Notes: a model not told the origin generated them from the letters alone. 64,000 nt of DNA from SIG480 sp045539475 (GCA_045539475.1 JAZQFJ010000085.1:31430-95429), one strand, 5' to 3'. Counted from the stretch's first letter, positions 53,882 to 63,337 are shown. Translations and numbers: made by a program.

Positions 53882-53990
53882 AATGGTGTTCAATACGGCG
53901 ACTTTGCCGTGTGTAAAGCTTGCGCTTTTTCCTGAAAACAGGATAAAACCGTGGGATTAAATATTAAAAAATGTATTTTAGGAGGAAAAA
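53861..53990 (+). other. Duplicated 5' leader, copy 1, with three small stems
   Basis: The region between promoter and start codon can form ACGGC/GCCGT (53895-53910), AAAGC/GCTTT (53915-53928) and CCTG/CAGG (53931-53942). Copy 2 is at 55787-55917. The few differences between copies fall in loops or give G-U pairs. It may be a structured leader, or simply a recent duplication. Confidence 0.5.
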
Positions 53991-53994
53991 CAAA

Positions 53995-54600
53995 ATGAAA
54001 AAGATTATTTCAATTATCCTTGCGGCGGCGATGATGCTCTCTCTCATCCCGTCAGTCTTCGCAGCGGGAGAGACAGATGAGCCGATTAAAATTGTGTATA
54101 ATTTTGCGGGCGGGATTACTAATAGAACGACATTCGGGACAGCCAAAGGCGAGAACTGGACGGTTGCCGGTTTTAAAGACAGCACAACCGACACCACAAT
54201 GACCACGGCAGTAGGTAGTGGCAAAAAAATTAGTAGAAACTCCACTTATAATGCTATTCGAGTTTCAGCTACAGAAGAAGGAAAATACTCGGTAGCATTT
54301 GAATTAACTCTGGATAAAACAGCCAGATATTCATTAACAGTAAAGGCTGTAGCAGCAAGCGGGTTATCAGAAAGCGGACCGTATGTAGACGCATATTTGT
54401 TTGAAAAAAGTACAGTGTCAAGTATTGAAGAAGGTATAACTGATCAAAACAAGTTTTCTTCAAGCAAATTTACGCAAGTAGGCGAAGAAGAAGAACTATC
54501 CTTTGACAAAGAAAAATACCTTACTGCGGGAGACTATTATTTTGTTTACAGTCCTATGATAACCAGTGGATCAGGCGGTTGGGTAACATTACTTTCTTTA
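53995..54600 (+). repeat. Tandem coding duplication, copy in the 523-residue protein
   Basis: Together with its leader this coding segment is copied at 55921-56530. Long runs of identical DNA remain, for example over the codons for STVSSIEEGITDQNKFSS, so the event is recent. The two proteins diverge completely after about residue 210. Confidence 0.8.
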
Positions 54601-55566
54601 ACTCTTTCGGAAGAAGATGCAATCCTTACAGGCGAATTCATTCAGGAAGATGATGAGCAAACGCTTGCTACATATGCTAAACCCACTGCAATCGGAGTTA
54701 TCAAAGACGGAACATTGGTAGATGTTACTCCTGTAGGCGCTAATGCTTATACTCTCACAGCACCGGAAACCAACGAAACCGGCAACGAGTTCCTTTACTG
54801 GGCATTGGGACTTACCGGAAACAAGAGAATACTTTCGTTTGAAAGAACTCTTGGAAATTACGTTCCGGCAGGAGAGGGCAGAAACTACCTCATCGCAGTA
54901 TACGAAGGCGATATCGAAGATATAACAACACCGGAATATTACAACATCAACGGTCAGCTTATCGCAAAGGCGGATAACGAACCCGCAGAGCTTCCGTCAA
55001 TCCCCGGTCTCGGAACGGCAGAGGGTTGGAAACACTGCGGCGGCAACATCTTCGTTGCAAAATATGAAGATTTAGACCGTGATAATGTTATAGTAACTGC
55101 AGACAACTGTACGGTCAACGGAAAAACTGAAACAGAAGTTGATTACGGTGATCTCGTTACCTGCACAGCAAACGGAGAAGGTAAATTCAAGTGCTGGAAG
55201 AAGAATGGCGAAATCGTAAGTGTTGATGAAGCTTACTCCTTCAATGCCTGGGAAGATTGCACAGTTGAGGCAGTATATGAAGAGCACACCTACAACGGAA
55301 GCCATATGAATATACTTATTGACAGCTTTGATATAGAAACCGGAGTAACCGGCATTATGGCAGAGTTCATCGGCTTTGGCAGTGATGTTGTCGAAAAGGG
55401 AATTATGTTCACTGCAACGGGTGCGACAGAAGCAATCAAAATCCCAATGACAACAACTGCAAATCAGCTTACTGTTGTTGCAGATGCAGGAACGTACGAA
55501 GGCTATGCAATTCTTGAAAAAGGTGAAGACTTCACTCTCGTCACCGACGGTTCTTATACAAAATAA
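53995..55566 (+). CDS. Secreted module protein without SLH anchor (companion of the 2468-residue lyase)
   Basis: A 523-residue exported protein. Signal peptide 1-24 (ending VFAA), then a beta-rich module near 30-205 that is nearly the same as the N-terminal module of the 2468-residue protein, then two or three small beta domains with InlB-like character, and a C-terminal segment containing VVEKGIMFTATG that resembles the end of the 906-residue protein. ATG at 53995 is chosen: AGGAGG lies 10 bases before it and the signal peptide starts there. No catalytic motif or anchor is seen. Probable glycan-binding companion (inference). Confidence 0.75.
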   Translation: MKKIISIILAAAMMLSLIPSVFAAGETDEPIKIVYNFAGGITNRTTFGTAKGENWTVAGFKDSTTDTTMTTAVGSGKKISRNSTYNAIRVSATEEGKYSVAFELTLDKTARYSLTVKAVAASGLSESGPYVDAYLFEKSTVSSIEEGITDQNKFSSSKFTQVGEEEELSFDKEKYLTAGDYYFVYSPMITSGSGGWVTLLSLTLSEEDAILTGEFIQEDDEQTLATYAKPTAIGVIKDGTLVDVTPVGANAYTLTAPETNETGNEFLYWALGLTGNKRILSFERTLGNYVPAGEGRNYLIAVYEGDIEDITTPEYYNINGQLIAKADNEPAELPSIPGLGTAEGWKHCGGNIFVAKYEDLDRDNVIVTADNCTVNGKTETEVDYGDLVTCTANGEGKFKCWKKNGEIVSVDEAYSFNAWEDCTVEAVYEEHTYNGSHMNILIDSFDIETGVTGIMAEFIGFGSDVVEKGIMFTATGATEAIKIPMTTTANQLTVVADAGTYEGYAILEKGEDFTLVTDGSYTK

Positions 55567-55581
55567 CAACCAAAACTTACC

Positions 55582-55611
55582 TATAGCGTAGAGGCTACTC
55601 TCTACGCTATA
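55582..55611. terminator. Hairpin after the 523-residue protein gene
   Basis: TATAGCGTAGAG (55582-55593) pairs perfectly with CTCTACGCTATA (55600-55611), 6-nt loop. No T run follows, so it may be a weak terminator or transcript-end protector. Confidence 0.55.
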
Positions 55612-55637
55612 ATTAAACAAAGACCAAGAAAAGTAGA

Positions 55638-55808
55638 TTGCATATAATAACCAAGTTGAACAGAGCCTTATCATTACTGATAAGCTTAGCGATTATAATA
55701 TCCCTGCTTCCCGTGATGCCGGCCTTTGCAGCAGGTGTGGAGCAGAAGCTTGAAATATCTAAAATTATAGCAACAAACGCAAGCAGTCTTGCGGAGATGT
55801 TACAATAA
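55638..55808 (+). pseudogene. Truncated secreted-protein ORF (signal peptide plus about 25 residues)
   Basis: A 56-codon frame from a TTG encodes a clear signal peptide, with a core of Leu/Ile and the cleavage-like end MPAFAAG, then VEQKLEISKII and a stop. It ends exactly where the duplicated leader copy 2 begins (stop TAA at 55806-55808). The natural reading is a further secreted-protein gene cut off when the leader and module were copied in. No Shine-Dalgarno is evident, so it is probably not expressed. Confidence 0.6.
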
Positions 55809-55917
55809 TGGTGTTCAATACGGCGATTTTGCCGTGTGTAAAGCTTGCGTTTTTTTCTGAAAACAGGAAAAAACGTGGATAAAAACATTTACATAAAATG
55901 TATTTAGGAGGAAAAGC
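55787..55917 (+). other. Duplicated 5' leader, copy 2
   Basis: Nearly the same as 53861-53990, including the three stems and the run into AGGAGG. It joins directly to a disrupted signal-peptide ORF on its left and drives, or precedes, the 2468-residue gene. Confidence 0.5.
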
Positions 55918-55920
55918 AAA

Positions 55921-56530
55921 ATGAAAAGGATTATTTCAATTATCCTTGCAGCGGCGATGATGCTATCTCTCAGCCCGTCAGTCTTCGCAACGGAAGGGGC
56001 AGATGAGCCGATTGAGATTGTGTATGATTTTGCGGGCAAGTTTACTGCTTCTATGACATTCGGGAAAGCTAAAGGCGATAACTGGGAGATTGCCGGTTTT
56101 AAAGACAGCACAACCGACACCACAATGGACACGAAAGTAGGTAATGGCGATAAAATTAGTAGAAGCTCCAATTATAATGCTATTCGAGTTTCAGCTACAG
56201 ACGAAGGAAAATATTGGGTAGCATTTGAATTAACTCTGGATAAAGCAGCCAGATATTCATTAACAGTAAATGCTGTAGCAGCAAAAACGTTATCAGAAAG
56301 CGGAGCATATGTAGACGCATATTTGTTTAAAAAAAGTACAGTGTCAAGTATTGAAGAAGGTATAACTGATCAAAACAAGTTTTCTTCAAGTAATTTTACG
56401 CAAGTAAGCACAGAAGAAGAACTTTCCTTTGACAAAGAAGAATACCTTACTGCGGGAGAATATTATTTTGTTTACAGCCCTATGGTAACAGGTGGATCAG
56501 GCGGTTGGGTAACATTACTTTCTTTAACTC
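55921..56530 (+). repeat. Tandem coding duplication, copy in the 2468-residue protein
   Basis: Partner of 53995-54600. The match begins upstream in the leader and stops after the LLSLTL codons, as expected from a segmental tandem copy. Confidence 0.8.
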
Positions 56531-59500
56531 TTAACGGAACTATGGAAGAAGAGGGACAAAACCTTGCATTGACAGATTTTTTCACGAATGCAAATGATCA
56601 GAGCGGTACGCATAGCTGTGACGGAACTGCTCTTTCATGGGAAAAAACGGTTTTGAGGCGATATGCAGAAGGCGGCATTTCCGGCAGTGCAGATACTGTA
56701 TTCGGAGCAATGAAGTTCAGCGTAAATGAAGCGGGAGATTACAGTATTAAGTTTAAGACGGATAATCCAACCGAGGCATCTATTGCGCCGTTAGTCGCCA
56801 TAGGTAAATATAATTCCGAACTGGAAGGTGCAACGGCTCCGGATTTGTTTAAAGACGCAACAGAGCTTGGCTATTTCAACTTCTCTGCGGCAGAAGCAGG
56901 AAAATATGCACCGATCACGGCGGACGGAAGTGCCGATGGAGAAAAAAGTAAAATATATCTTGACCGGGGAGACTACTATATTCTTTTCATCGGCGATGCA
57001 CATTCTTTTGAGCTTAATCCGTATGCGAGGAATATGGAAACCGGTGAAATCAATAAAATAGAGGATATCACAAACTACGACGGAGATTACGGACAGGAGA
57101 TGTACCTCTCCGGGATAAAGCTTGTTCCCCGGATACTGTCGGTCAGCTTTTATGCCGAAAAAGAAGCTTTAAACCGTGGTGAAACAGCAAAAGCGGGATA
57201 CAGGCTTTCTTATAATGACGGAGAAGAGTATACAGGGGAGAGCTCAGTGTATTACTACGAGAGTGAAAATCCTACTGTTGCCTCTATTTCCCAGGATGGG
57301 GTTATCACGGCAAAGTCAGCCGGAAAGACCAATGTAATTCTTTTGATAGAAGCAGATGGGAACATGCACAAAGGAATTATCCCCATTTCAGTTGTGGATC
57401 CTTTTCCTCTTGAACGTGCGGAAATTTATGGCGACAACACCGTTGAAGCAGGCTTTGCAACACGCCTTTCGGTAAAGGCAACCCATGAGGGCGGAAAAGC
57501 GGCAAACCTTGAGGCTTGCACCGTTGAGTTCTCGCTTGCCGATGAGGCAGACGCAGAGTATCTTGAGGTTAAACAGAATGGCGAAATAACCGGCAAGAAG
57601 GAAAAGGACGAACCGGTTAATGTAATCGTTACCGTAACGTGCGGAGAGTACAAAATAACAAGCGCAGATTTCCCGATAACGGTTACTCCAAATTCCCCTA
57701 AAAGTCAGCTTATCGACTTTCGAAAACCCGGCTCGGGTTATGCCCTTAATGTGTCGATAGATGACTACGGATGGGAGATAAATACTAAAAAGACCGCAAC
57801 CGCCATCTGCTCGGCACCGTCATCAAAGCTCCGTTGCTTTACTCAGGCAGTTCAGGCACAGATCACAGCAGTAGGAAAAACACAAGATGCCGATCTTGCA
57901 ATAGAAGTTTGGGTTAACTATACCGGATGGTACAATATAGATTTCAGGGGCGTTAACTATTACAGAGGAGCACAAAATGCCGTACTCTATATGGACGGGA
58001 AATATATGGGGGATTTCAACTTCTGGACGGATATTTCCACCAATAGAAAATATAACACTCTTGTTCCTCTGAATACTATGTATCTTACTGAGGGACGGCA
58101 CACATTCACCTTGAGAGCAATGACCAGATGTCCTGCAGAGACAGGAAAGTATGCATATCTTCTTCCTGCATACCTCTCGCTTGAATATATTGAAGGTACA
58201 GGCGGAATGGATGAAATAGTATTCTCGGCAGACAGGACTAATCTTGCAGTAGGACAATCTTCGGATATTTCGGCAAGTCTCATTATGCAAGGCGGCAGAG
58301 AATATAAATTCGGGAAAAATCATAGCGGCAAGACTGATAAAACTGCAAATCTTGTTTTATCAAGTTCCGATGAAAAGATTGTTTCAATAGATGATGGCGT
58401 TATTACCGCTGTTTCTCCGGGAGAAGCTACCATTACGGCAACTGCAACTATTGGAGATGATACGATAGAGGAAAGTATTGTCATAACTGTAAATGAAGAA
58501 ACACTTTCTCATTTGGAATTGGCATATGATGTTTTCGATATTCATGTCGGATCAGAAAAGGCCGTTAAGGTGAAGGCATACCTTACGAATGGTGAACGGT
58601 TTTCGAATGACATTCTTGAAATCACTTACGACACCTTAGATGACACTGTTGCAGTATGCGAGAACGGCAGTTTGAAGGGATTAAAGCTTGGCACAACTGA
58701 AATGACTGTAACCGCTGCTTTTGGAGACAAAACGGTCAGTAAAACTGTTCAGGTAAACGTCATTGAAGATGGATTTGCAGATGTACTTGTTACGGCACCG
58801 TCAAAAGTGCTTATGACCGGTGGAGAAGGTACGGATGTTGCTGTAAGTGCATATGACAACAACGGAAACCTGCTTGATATATCAGATGCAGTGATTACAT
58901 ACATAAGCGACAATGAAAGTGTTATCTCTGTGGATGAAGAAGGACATGTAACCCCTATTTCTGAGGGTGTTGCAAAAATAACGGCAACTGTTTCTCTTGA
59001 TGGGATAACTCACAGCGGAGATATAACACTGTCTTCCCGAAAAAGAAAGGTTTCTTCCACCTATTACACAGCAAAAAGAGTGGCGAATGCGCGCGAGAAT
59101 ATACAGAAGTATGACTGGGCGCGTGATACTGCTGAAGCTGCAATTGAAGAAGCGGATAAATACCTGCCGTATTATGATTACATATATAATATGATACCGG
59201 CGCACACACTTCCCCGTGCGTATGACCTCGTTGAAACTGATGATCCATTTATCTGGCGCTGCTTCTATTGCGGAATTGACCTTAACTATAAGTACGGCAA
59301 ATACGCATGGAAGATAGATGCGATAGCACGTCCGTGGAAGATACAGTGTCCGGATTGTAAGCGCCTTTTCCCGAGTAATGATTTCGGGGCATACTACGAG
59401 CGAGGACTTGATGAACATGGCGAGTTCGACTACACGCTTGCAAGAGAAGAAAATGGTATTCTCTGCGGCCGCGGCGAAAGAAACAAAAAAGGCGAGTATG

Positions 59501-62500
59501 TAGTATTTGATTGGGCAAAGGATAACCCGTACGGTTACGGCGATCCGAAGGGTAACCTTTATAATGAAACATATACAGATCTTCATGCCGCAGGTGCGGT
59601 AGATCCGTTCTACGGCAATAAGATAACTCAGGGGTGGGGAGATTTCAAAACCGGAGGAGAGTCCGGCGTTCCGACTTCCGGATATTTCTGGGGCGTTGAT
59701 GACGGATTCGGTTACGACACCGGACGTTACAACGACAAATCGGGGACGAAGGTTAAAAACGTTCATCGTTATATCGCAGTTTTTGCGCACGACGGCTTGT
59801 GGTATGGCAGCGGGTCGGTGAACCCGGCAGTGATTCGCTATGCACTTAACGCCTTCCGCGAAGCATACGTATATACCGGAGATAAGAAATACGGCATTGC
59901 AGGTGCGATAATTCTTGACCGTATTGCGGATCTCTATCCCGATATGGATTACGGAAAAGACTGCCCGAATCTCCAGTCCTCGCATGACGGCGGCGGCAAC
60001 GGTAAGGTTGTAGGACGTATCTGGGAAAATGCTTTCAATAAGAATCTTACAATGGCATACGATGCTTTCTTTGATGTTTACGATGAGCAGGAGGTTATAA
60101 ATTATCTGTCTGCAAAGGCAGAGCAATGGGACCTTGACAACAAGAAAACAAACGGCGAGCTTATCCGTCAGAATGCAGAAAAGAACCTTCTTGAAGAAAC
60201 CTACACCGCACTGAAAACAGGAAAGATAATGGGTAACTTCGGAATGAGGCAGGATACCCTTGCAAAGGCTGCCGTAATTCTTGACAGTCAGCCTGAAACT
60301 CAGGAAATGATTGATTTCATATATCAGAGCGGCGTTTCGTCGCAGATATTCTCTTCAGGCGGAGATATGCGTTCTGCTCTGATAAATCAGATAGACCGTG
60401 ACGGCTACGGTGACGAGTCATCAATGGGATATCTGCGTAGTTGGAACTCATATTTACTGGATATGGCATATACCTTTGAAGAATATCCGGGGCTTCGTGA
60501 TGAGGATAACCTTCTTAAAAATCCAAAGTTTATCAAAATGCTTCTTATGAGTTCGGATTTGATTTTAACGGGAAATAACACCCCGAATATCGGTGATAAC
60601 TCCGGAACATTCGGCGGTGCTCGCTTGCCGGTTTATAGCGACGAATGGCTTGAGGGATTCAGACTTTCGAAAAATCCGATTTTTGCTCAGCTTCTATGGT
60701 ATACAAACGGAAACACAGCAGAGGGCTTGCACTATGACATATTCACCAAGGATCCCGAATCTCCGCAGCCGGAGATAGAGGCGGCAATAGAAGAGCATGG
60801 CGAGCTTGAGCTTTCCAAAAGCTCCATATCTACAGGCTATGGTTTTGCAGCACTCCGTAACGGCGTAATGTATGATAAGGTTACAACCCCGACACGGACA
60901 AACACAATGCGTGACTGGTGGATGTATTTCGGCGGTGCGGCGACAACTCATAAGCATATGGATGCGCTTAATCTCGGCATTGATGCATTCGGTATGGAAC
61001 TGGCACCGGATCTCGGTTACTTCTCATCATCGGGCGGTACGGGAACCACCCAGGGCGCAAACTGGATTGAAAGCACACTTTCACATAATACCGTGCTTGT
61101 AAACGACACACCTCAGGTGAGAATAAAGCAAGCGGGATATCCGTATCACTTTGAAGATGCAGGAAGCATTAAGCTTATGGATATAGATGCCCCACAGGCA
61201 TATCCGGATGTTACGGACACCTATCGCAGAACGGTTGTTTCGATTGATATTGATGATTCTGTTTCCTATGCACTTGACTTCTTCCGGATTGTCGGCGGTG
61301 ATGAGCATCTTTACAGCTTCCACACCCAGTCTGAGGAGTCTGTGATAGAGGGCGTCGAGATGGTCGCTCAGCCGAAAGGAACCTATGCCGGAATTAATGT
61401 TCCGTTTGGAGAAGATGTTGAGTACACGGCGACTAACGGTTTTAACTGGCTTGCGAATGTTGAGCGTGCTTCCGCTCCGGAAACCGGTGAATTTTCGATA
61501 GACTTTAAAATAAGTGACTATCAGAAGGTGCTTCGGGAAAAGCGGAATCTTCACGTAAAGCTCACTCAGCTTAACGGTTTTGAGATTTCCGAGGTGGCGC
61601 GTGCAGACGGACAGCCGGTTCAACATATAGTGAATCCGGAATGGATAGATTATCTCCTCGTCCGTCGGAGCGGAAAAGACCTTGATACGCTTTTTACATC
61701 GGTTATTGAACCGTACGAGGATGAGAGCAAGATAAATAAGCTTTCACGTGTTGATGTAAAAAGAAAAGACGGTAAAGCGCTGCGCTTTGATGAGCCGGTT
61801 GCTGCAATAAGAGTCGAGCTTAAAAACGGACGCACCGATTATGTTGTGTATGCAGACGATAATGAGACTACATATGAGGTGACGGATGCGGAAAACGGAG
61901 TAAGCTTTGATTTCTGCGGGTTTGTTGGAGTGTATAGTGTAAGTGCCGATGATAGCAGTGATGTTGTAAGAACATATCTCTATGACGGTAAGACTCTCGG
62001 CGAAGTAATACAGAACAAAGATGCCGCCGTAACAGGCGAGATAGTGAGCTTTACAGAAACGCTTGAGTTTAAGAACTTCATTGAAGTGACCTTGAACGAA
62101 AGCATCGACCCGCAAGCGCTTGTTGGAAGAATGATTGTTATCAACAACGACGGCGGTCAGAACGGCTCATATATCATAAAGAGTGCTGAGAAAAAGGGTG
62201 ATAATGTTCTTATCGGCACGGGAGATGTGACGCTTATCCGCTCACTGACAGCTGATGGTAATGATTATGTGATGAACATTGCAAAAGGCGATACTTACAG
62301 AATCCCGCTCACTCATACAACCGATAATGCGCCGGAGATTGGTGTTTCCGGAACGTTTACAACAAGCGCCGGAAGCTCGATAAAGATTCCACTTAATGTT
62401 ACAAGCGATCGTGAGTATACGCTTATCGGAACAAGCCTTCCGCGCGGAATGAGCATTAACGCCGAAGCCGGAGTTCTCACATGGAAGCCGGATGCTTCAC

Positions 62501-63327
62501 AGGTTGGAGATAACCACGTCGCGGTAACGGTTGACAATGGTGTCCTTTCCGATACCGTCCACTTTGCGGTGACGGTTTATGGTGCGACGACCGGAGAAAC
62601 ATCAGCAGACAAAACGGAATCCTCATCAACAGGAAATACCGATACCCCCGCCGGTGGCGGCGGTGGCGGTGGCGGTGCCGCACCGACCGACAAGCCGGAA
62701 GATGAAACGAACACCGGGGAAACAGACACAAGCGGTGAAAGCGGAGAAAACGGAGGAAACACTGATAACGCGGGCACGGAAAACAGCTCTCTCCGCTTCA
62801 CCGATCTTGCAAACTGCACATGGGCGGCAGACGCTATAAACGCACTTGCGGCAGATGGAATAATAAAGGGCACGACCGCAAGTACGTTTAGTCCGGCATC
62901 AAACATCACCCGTGCAGACTTTGCACTGCTCCTTGTCCGTGCATTTGGTCTTGAAAGCGAAAATACTGAGAACTTCGCAGATGTATCTATAAACGACTAC
63001 TTTGCAACCGAGCTTGCAATAGCACGAAACAACGGAATCATTTCCGGCATCGGTGATAACAAATTCGCACCGAGAAACACAATCACCCGCCAGGATATGA
63101 TGGTAATCGTCTACCGCGCACTTTCCACGATGGAAAAGGAGTTTGACACAGCGGAAATCTCCGCACCCGACTTTGAAAATGTCGCAGAATATGCAAAGGA
63201 TGCGGTTTCCGCACTCGTAAATACAGGGCTCGTTAACGGAAAGAATGGACGTATTTCCCCGACAGATTATACAACAAGAGCAGAAGTTGCAGTGCTCATT
63301 AAACGCATATTGGATTATGTGAAATAG
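55921..63327 (+). CDS. Giant secreted SLH-anchored heparinase II/III-like polysaccharide lyase, second copy
   Basis: A 2468-residue exported protein: signal peptide (1-23, ending SVFA); N-terminal beta module near 30-210; another beta module near 210-410; bacterial Ig-like domains near 410-595; a CBM-like module near 598-760 (LYMDGKYMGDFNF); more Ig-like repeats to about 1040; the heparinase II/III region from about 1045 to 1890 with CxxC pairs (C1114/C1117, C1143/C1146), HKHMDA (H1677, H1679) and LSHNTV (H1722); an Ig-like domain near 2140-2225; eight glycines (2245-2252); and three SLH repeats from about 2290. It is a paralogue of the 7342-14709 protein with different N-terminal modules and a changed HxHxxx motif. 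Likely a surface lyase for an acidic polysaccharide; specificity unknown. Confidence 0.85.
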   Translation: MKRIISIILAAAMMLSLSPSVFATEGADEPIEIVYDFAGKFTASMTFGKAKGDNWEIAGFKDSTTDTTMDTKVGNGDKISRSSNYNAIRVSATDEGKYWVAFELTLDKAARYSLTVNAVAAKTLSESGAYVDAYLFKKSTVSSIEEGITDQNKFSSSNFTQVSTEEELSFDKEEYLTAGEYYFVYSPMVTGGSGGWVTLLSLTLNGTMEEEGQNLALTDFFTNANDQSGTHSCDGTALSWEKTVLRRYAEGGISGSADTVFGAMKFSVNEAGDYSIKFKTDNPTEASIAPLVAIGKYNSELEGATAPDLFKDATELGYFNFSAAEAGKYAPITADGSADGEKSKIYLDRGDYYILFIGDAHSFELNPYARNMETGEINKIEDITNYDGDYGQEMYLSGIKLVPRILSVSFYAEKEALNRGETAKAGYRLSYNDGEEYTGESSVYYYESENPTVASISQDGVITAKSAGKTNVILLIEADGNMHKGIIPISVVDPFPLERAEIYGDNTVEAGFATRLSVKATHEGGKAANLEACTVEFSLADEADAEYLEVKQNGEITGKKEKDEPVNVIVTVTCGEYKITSADFPITVTPNSPKSQLIDFRKPGSGYALNVSIDDYGWEINTKKTATAICSAPSSKLRCFTQAVQAQITAVGKTQDADLAIEVWVNYTGWYNIDFRGVNYYRGAQNAVLYMDGKYMGDFNFWTDISTNRKYNTLVPLNTMYLTEGRHTFTLRAMTRCPAETGKYAYLLPAYLSLEYIEGTGGMDEIVFSADRTNLAVGQSSDISASLIMQGGREYKFGKNHSGKTDKTANLVLSSSDEKIVSIDDGVITAVSPGEATITATATIGDDTIEESIVITVNEETLSHLELAYDVFDIHVGSEKAVKVKAYLTNGERFSNDILEITYDTLDDTVAVCENGSLKGLKLGTTEMTVTAAFGDKTVSKTVQVNVIEDGFADVLVTAPSKVLMTGGEGTDVAVSAYDNNGNLLDISDAVITYISDNESVISVDEEGHVTPISEGVAKITATVSLDGITHSGDITLSSRKRKVSSTYYTAKRVANARENIQKYDWARDTAEAAIEEADKYLPYYDYIYNMIPAHTLPRAYDLVETDDPFIWRCFYCGIDLNYKYGKYAWKIDAIARPWKIQCPDCKRLFPSNDFGAYYERGLDEHGEFDYTLAREENGILCGRGERNKKGEYVVFDWAKDNPYGYGDPKGNLYNETYTDLHAAGAVDPFYGNKITQGWGDFKTGGESGVPTSGYFWGVDDGFGYDTGRYNDKSGTKVKNVHRYIAVFAHDGLWYGSGSVNPAVIRYALNAFREAYVYTGDKKYGIAGAIILDRIADLYPDMDYGKDCPNLQSSHDGGGNGKVVGRIWENAFNKNLTMAYDAFFDVYDEQEVINYLSAKAEQWDLDNKKTNGELIRQNAEKNLLEETYTALKTGKIMGNFGMRQDTLAKAAVILDSQPETQEMIDFIYQSGVSSQIFSSGGDMRSALINQIDRDGYGDESSMGYLRSWNSYLLDMAYTFEEYPGLRDEDNLLKNPKFIKMLLMSSDLILTGNNTPNIGDNSGTFGGARLPVYSDEWLEGFRLSKNPIFAQLLWYTNGNTAEGLHYDIFTKDPESPQPEIEAAIEEHGELELSKSSISTGYGFAALRNGVMYDKVTTPTRTNTMRDWWMYFGGAATTHKHMDALNLGIDAFGMELAPDLGYFSSSGGTGTTQGANWIESTLSHNTVLVNDTPQVRIKQAGYPYHFEDAGSIKLMDIDAPQAYPDVTDTYRRTVVSIDIDDSVSYALDFFRIVGGDEHLYSFHTQSEESVIEGVEMVAQPKGTYAGINVPFGEDVEYTATNGFNWLANVERASAPETGEFSIDFKISDYQKVLREKRNLHVKLTQLNGFEISEVARADGQPVQHIVNPEWIDYLLVRRSGKDLDTLFTSVIEPYEDESKINKLSRVDVKRKDGKALRFDEPVAAIRVELKNGRTDYVVYADDNETTYEVTDAENGVSFDFCGFVGVYSVSADDSSDVVRTYLYDGKTLGEVIQNKDAAVTGEIVSFTETLEFKNFIEVTLNESIDPQALVGRMIVINNDGGQNGSYIIKSAEKKGDNVLIGTGDVTLIRSLTADGNDYVMNIAKGDTYRIPLTHTTDNAPEIGVSGTFTTSAGSSIKIPLNVTSDREYTLIGTSLPRGMSINAEAGVLTWKPDASQVGDNHVAVTVDNGVLSDTVHFAVTVYGATTGETSADKTESSSTGNTDTPAGGGGGGGGAAPTDKPEDETNTGETDTSGESGENGGNTDNAGTENSSLRFTDLANCTWAADAINALAADGIIKGTTASTFSPASNITRADFALLLVRAFGLESENTENFADVSINDYFATELAIARNNGIISGIGDNKFAPRNTITRQDMMVIVYRALSTMEKEFDTAEISAPDFENVAEYAKDAVSALVNTGLVNGKNGRISPTDYTTRAEVAVLIKRILDYVK

Positions 63328-63337
63328 TTTCCGATAA

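Larger units (their letters stand above)
55567..55920. other. Gap between tandem secreted-protein genes
   Basis: It holds a hairpin (55582-55611), a truncated signal-peptide ORF (55638-55808) and the second leader copy. No intact gene is seen. Confidence 0.7.

Noticed and set aside
58882..60126. 414-codon open frame on the minus strand
   Set aside because: It lies fully antisense within the giant lyase gene, has no ribosome site and no protein-like composition; long antisense frames are expected there.
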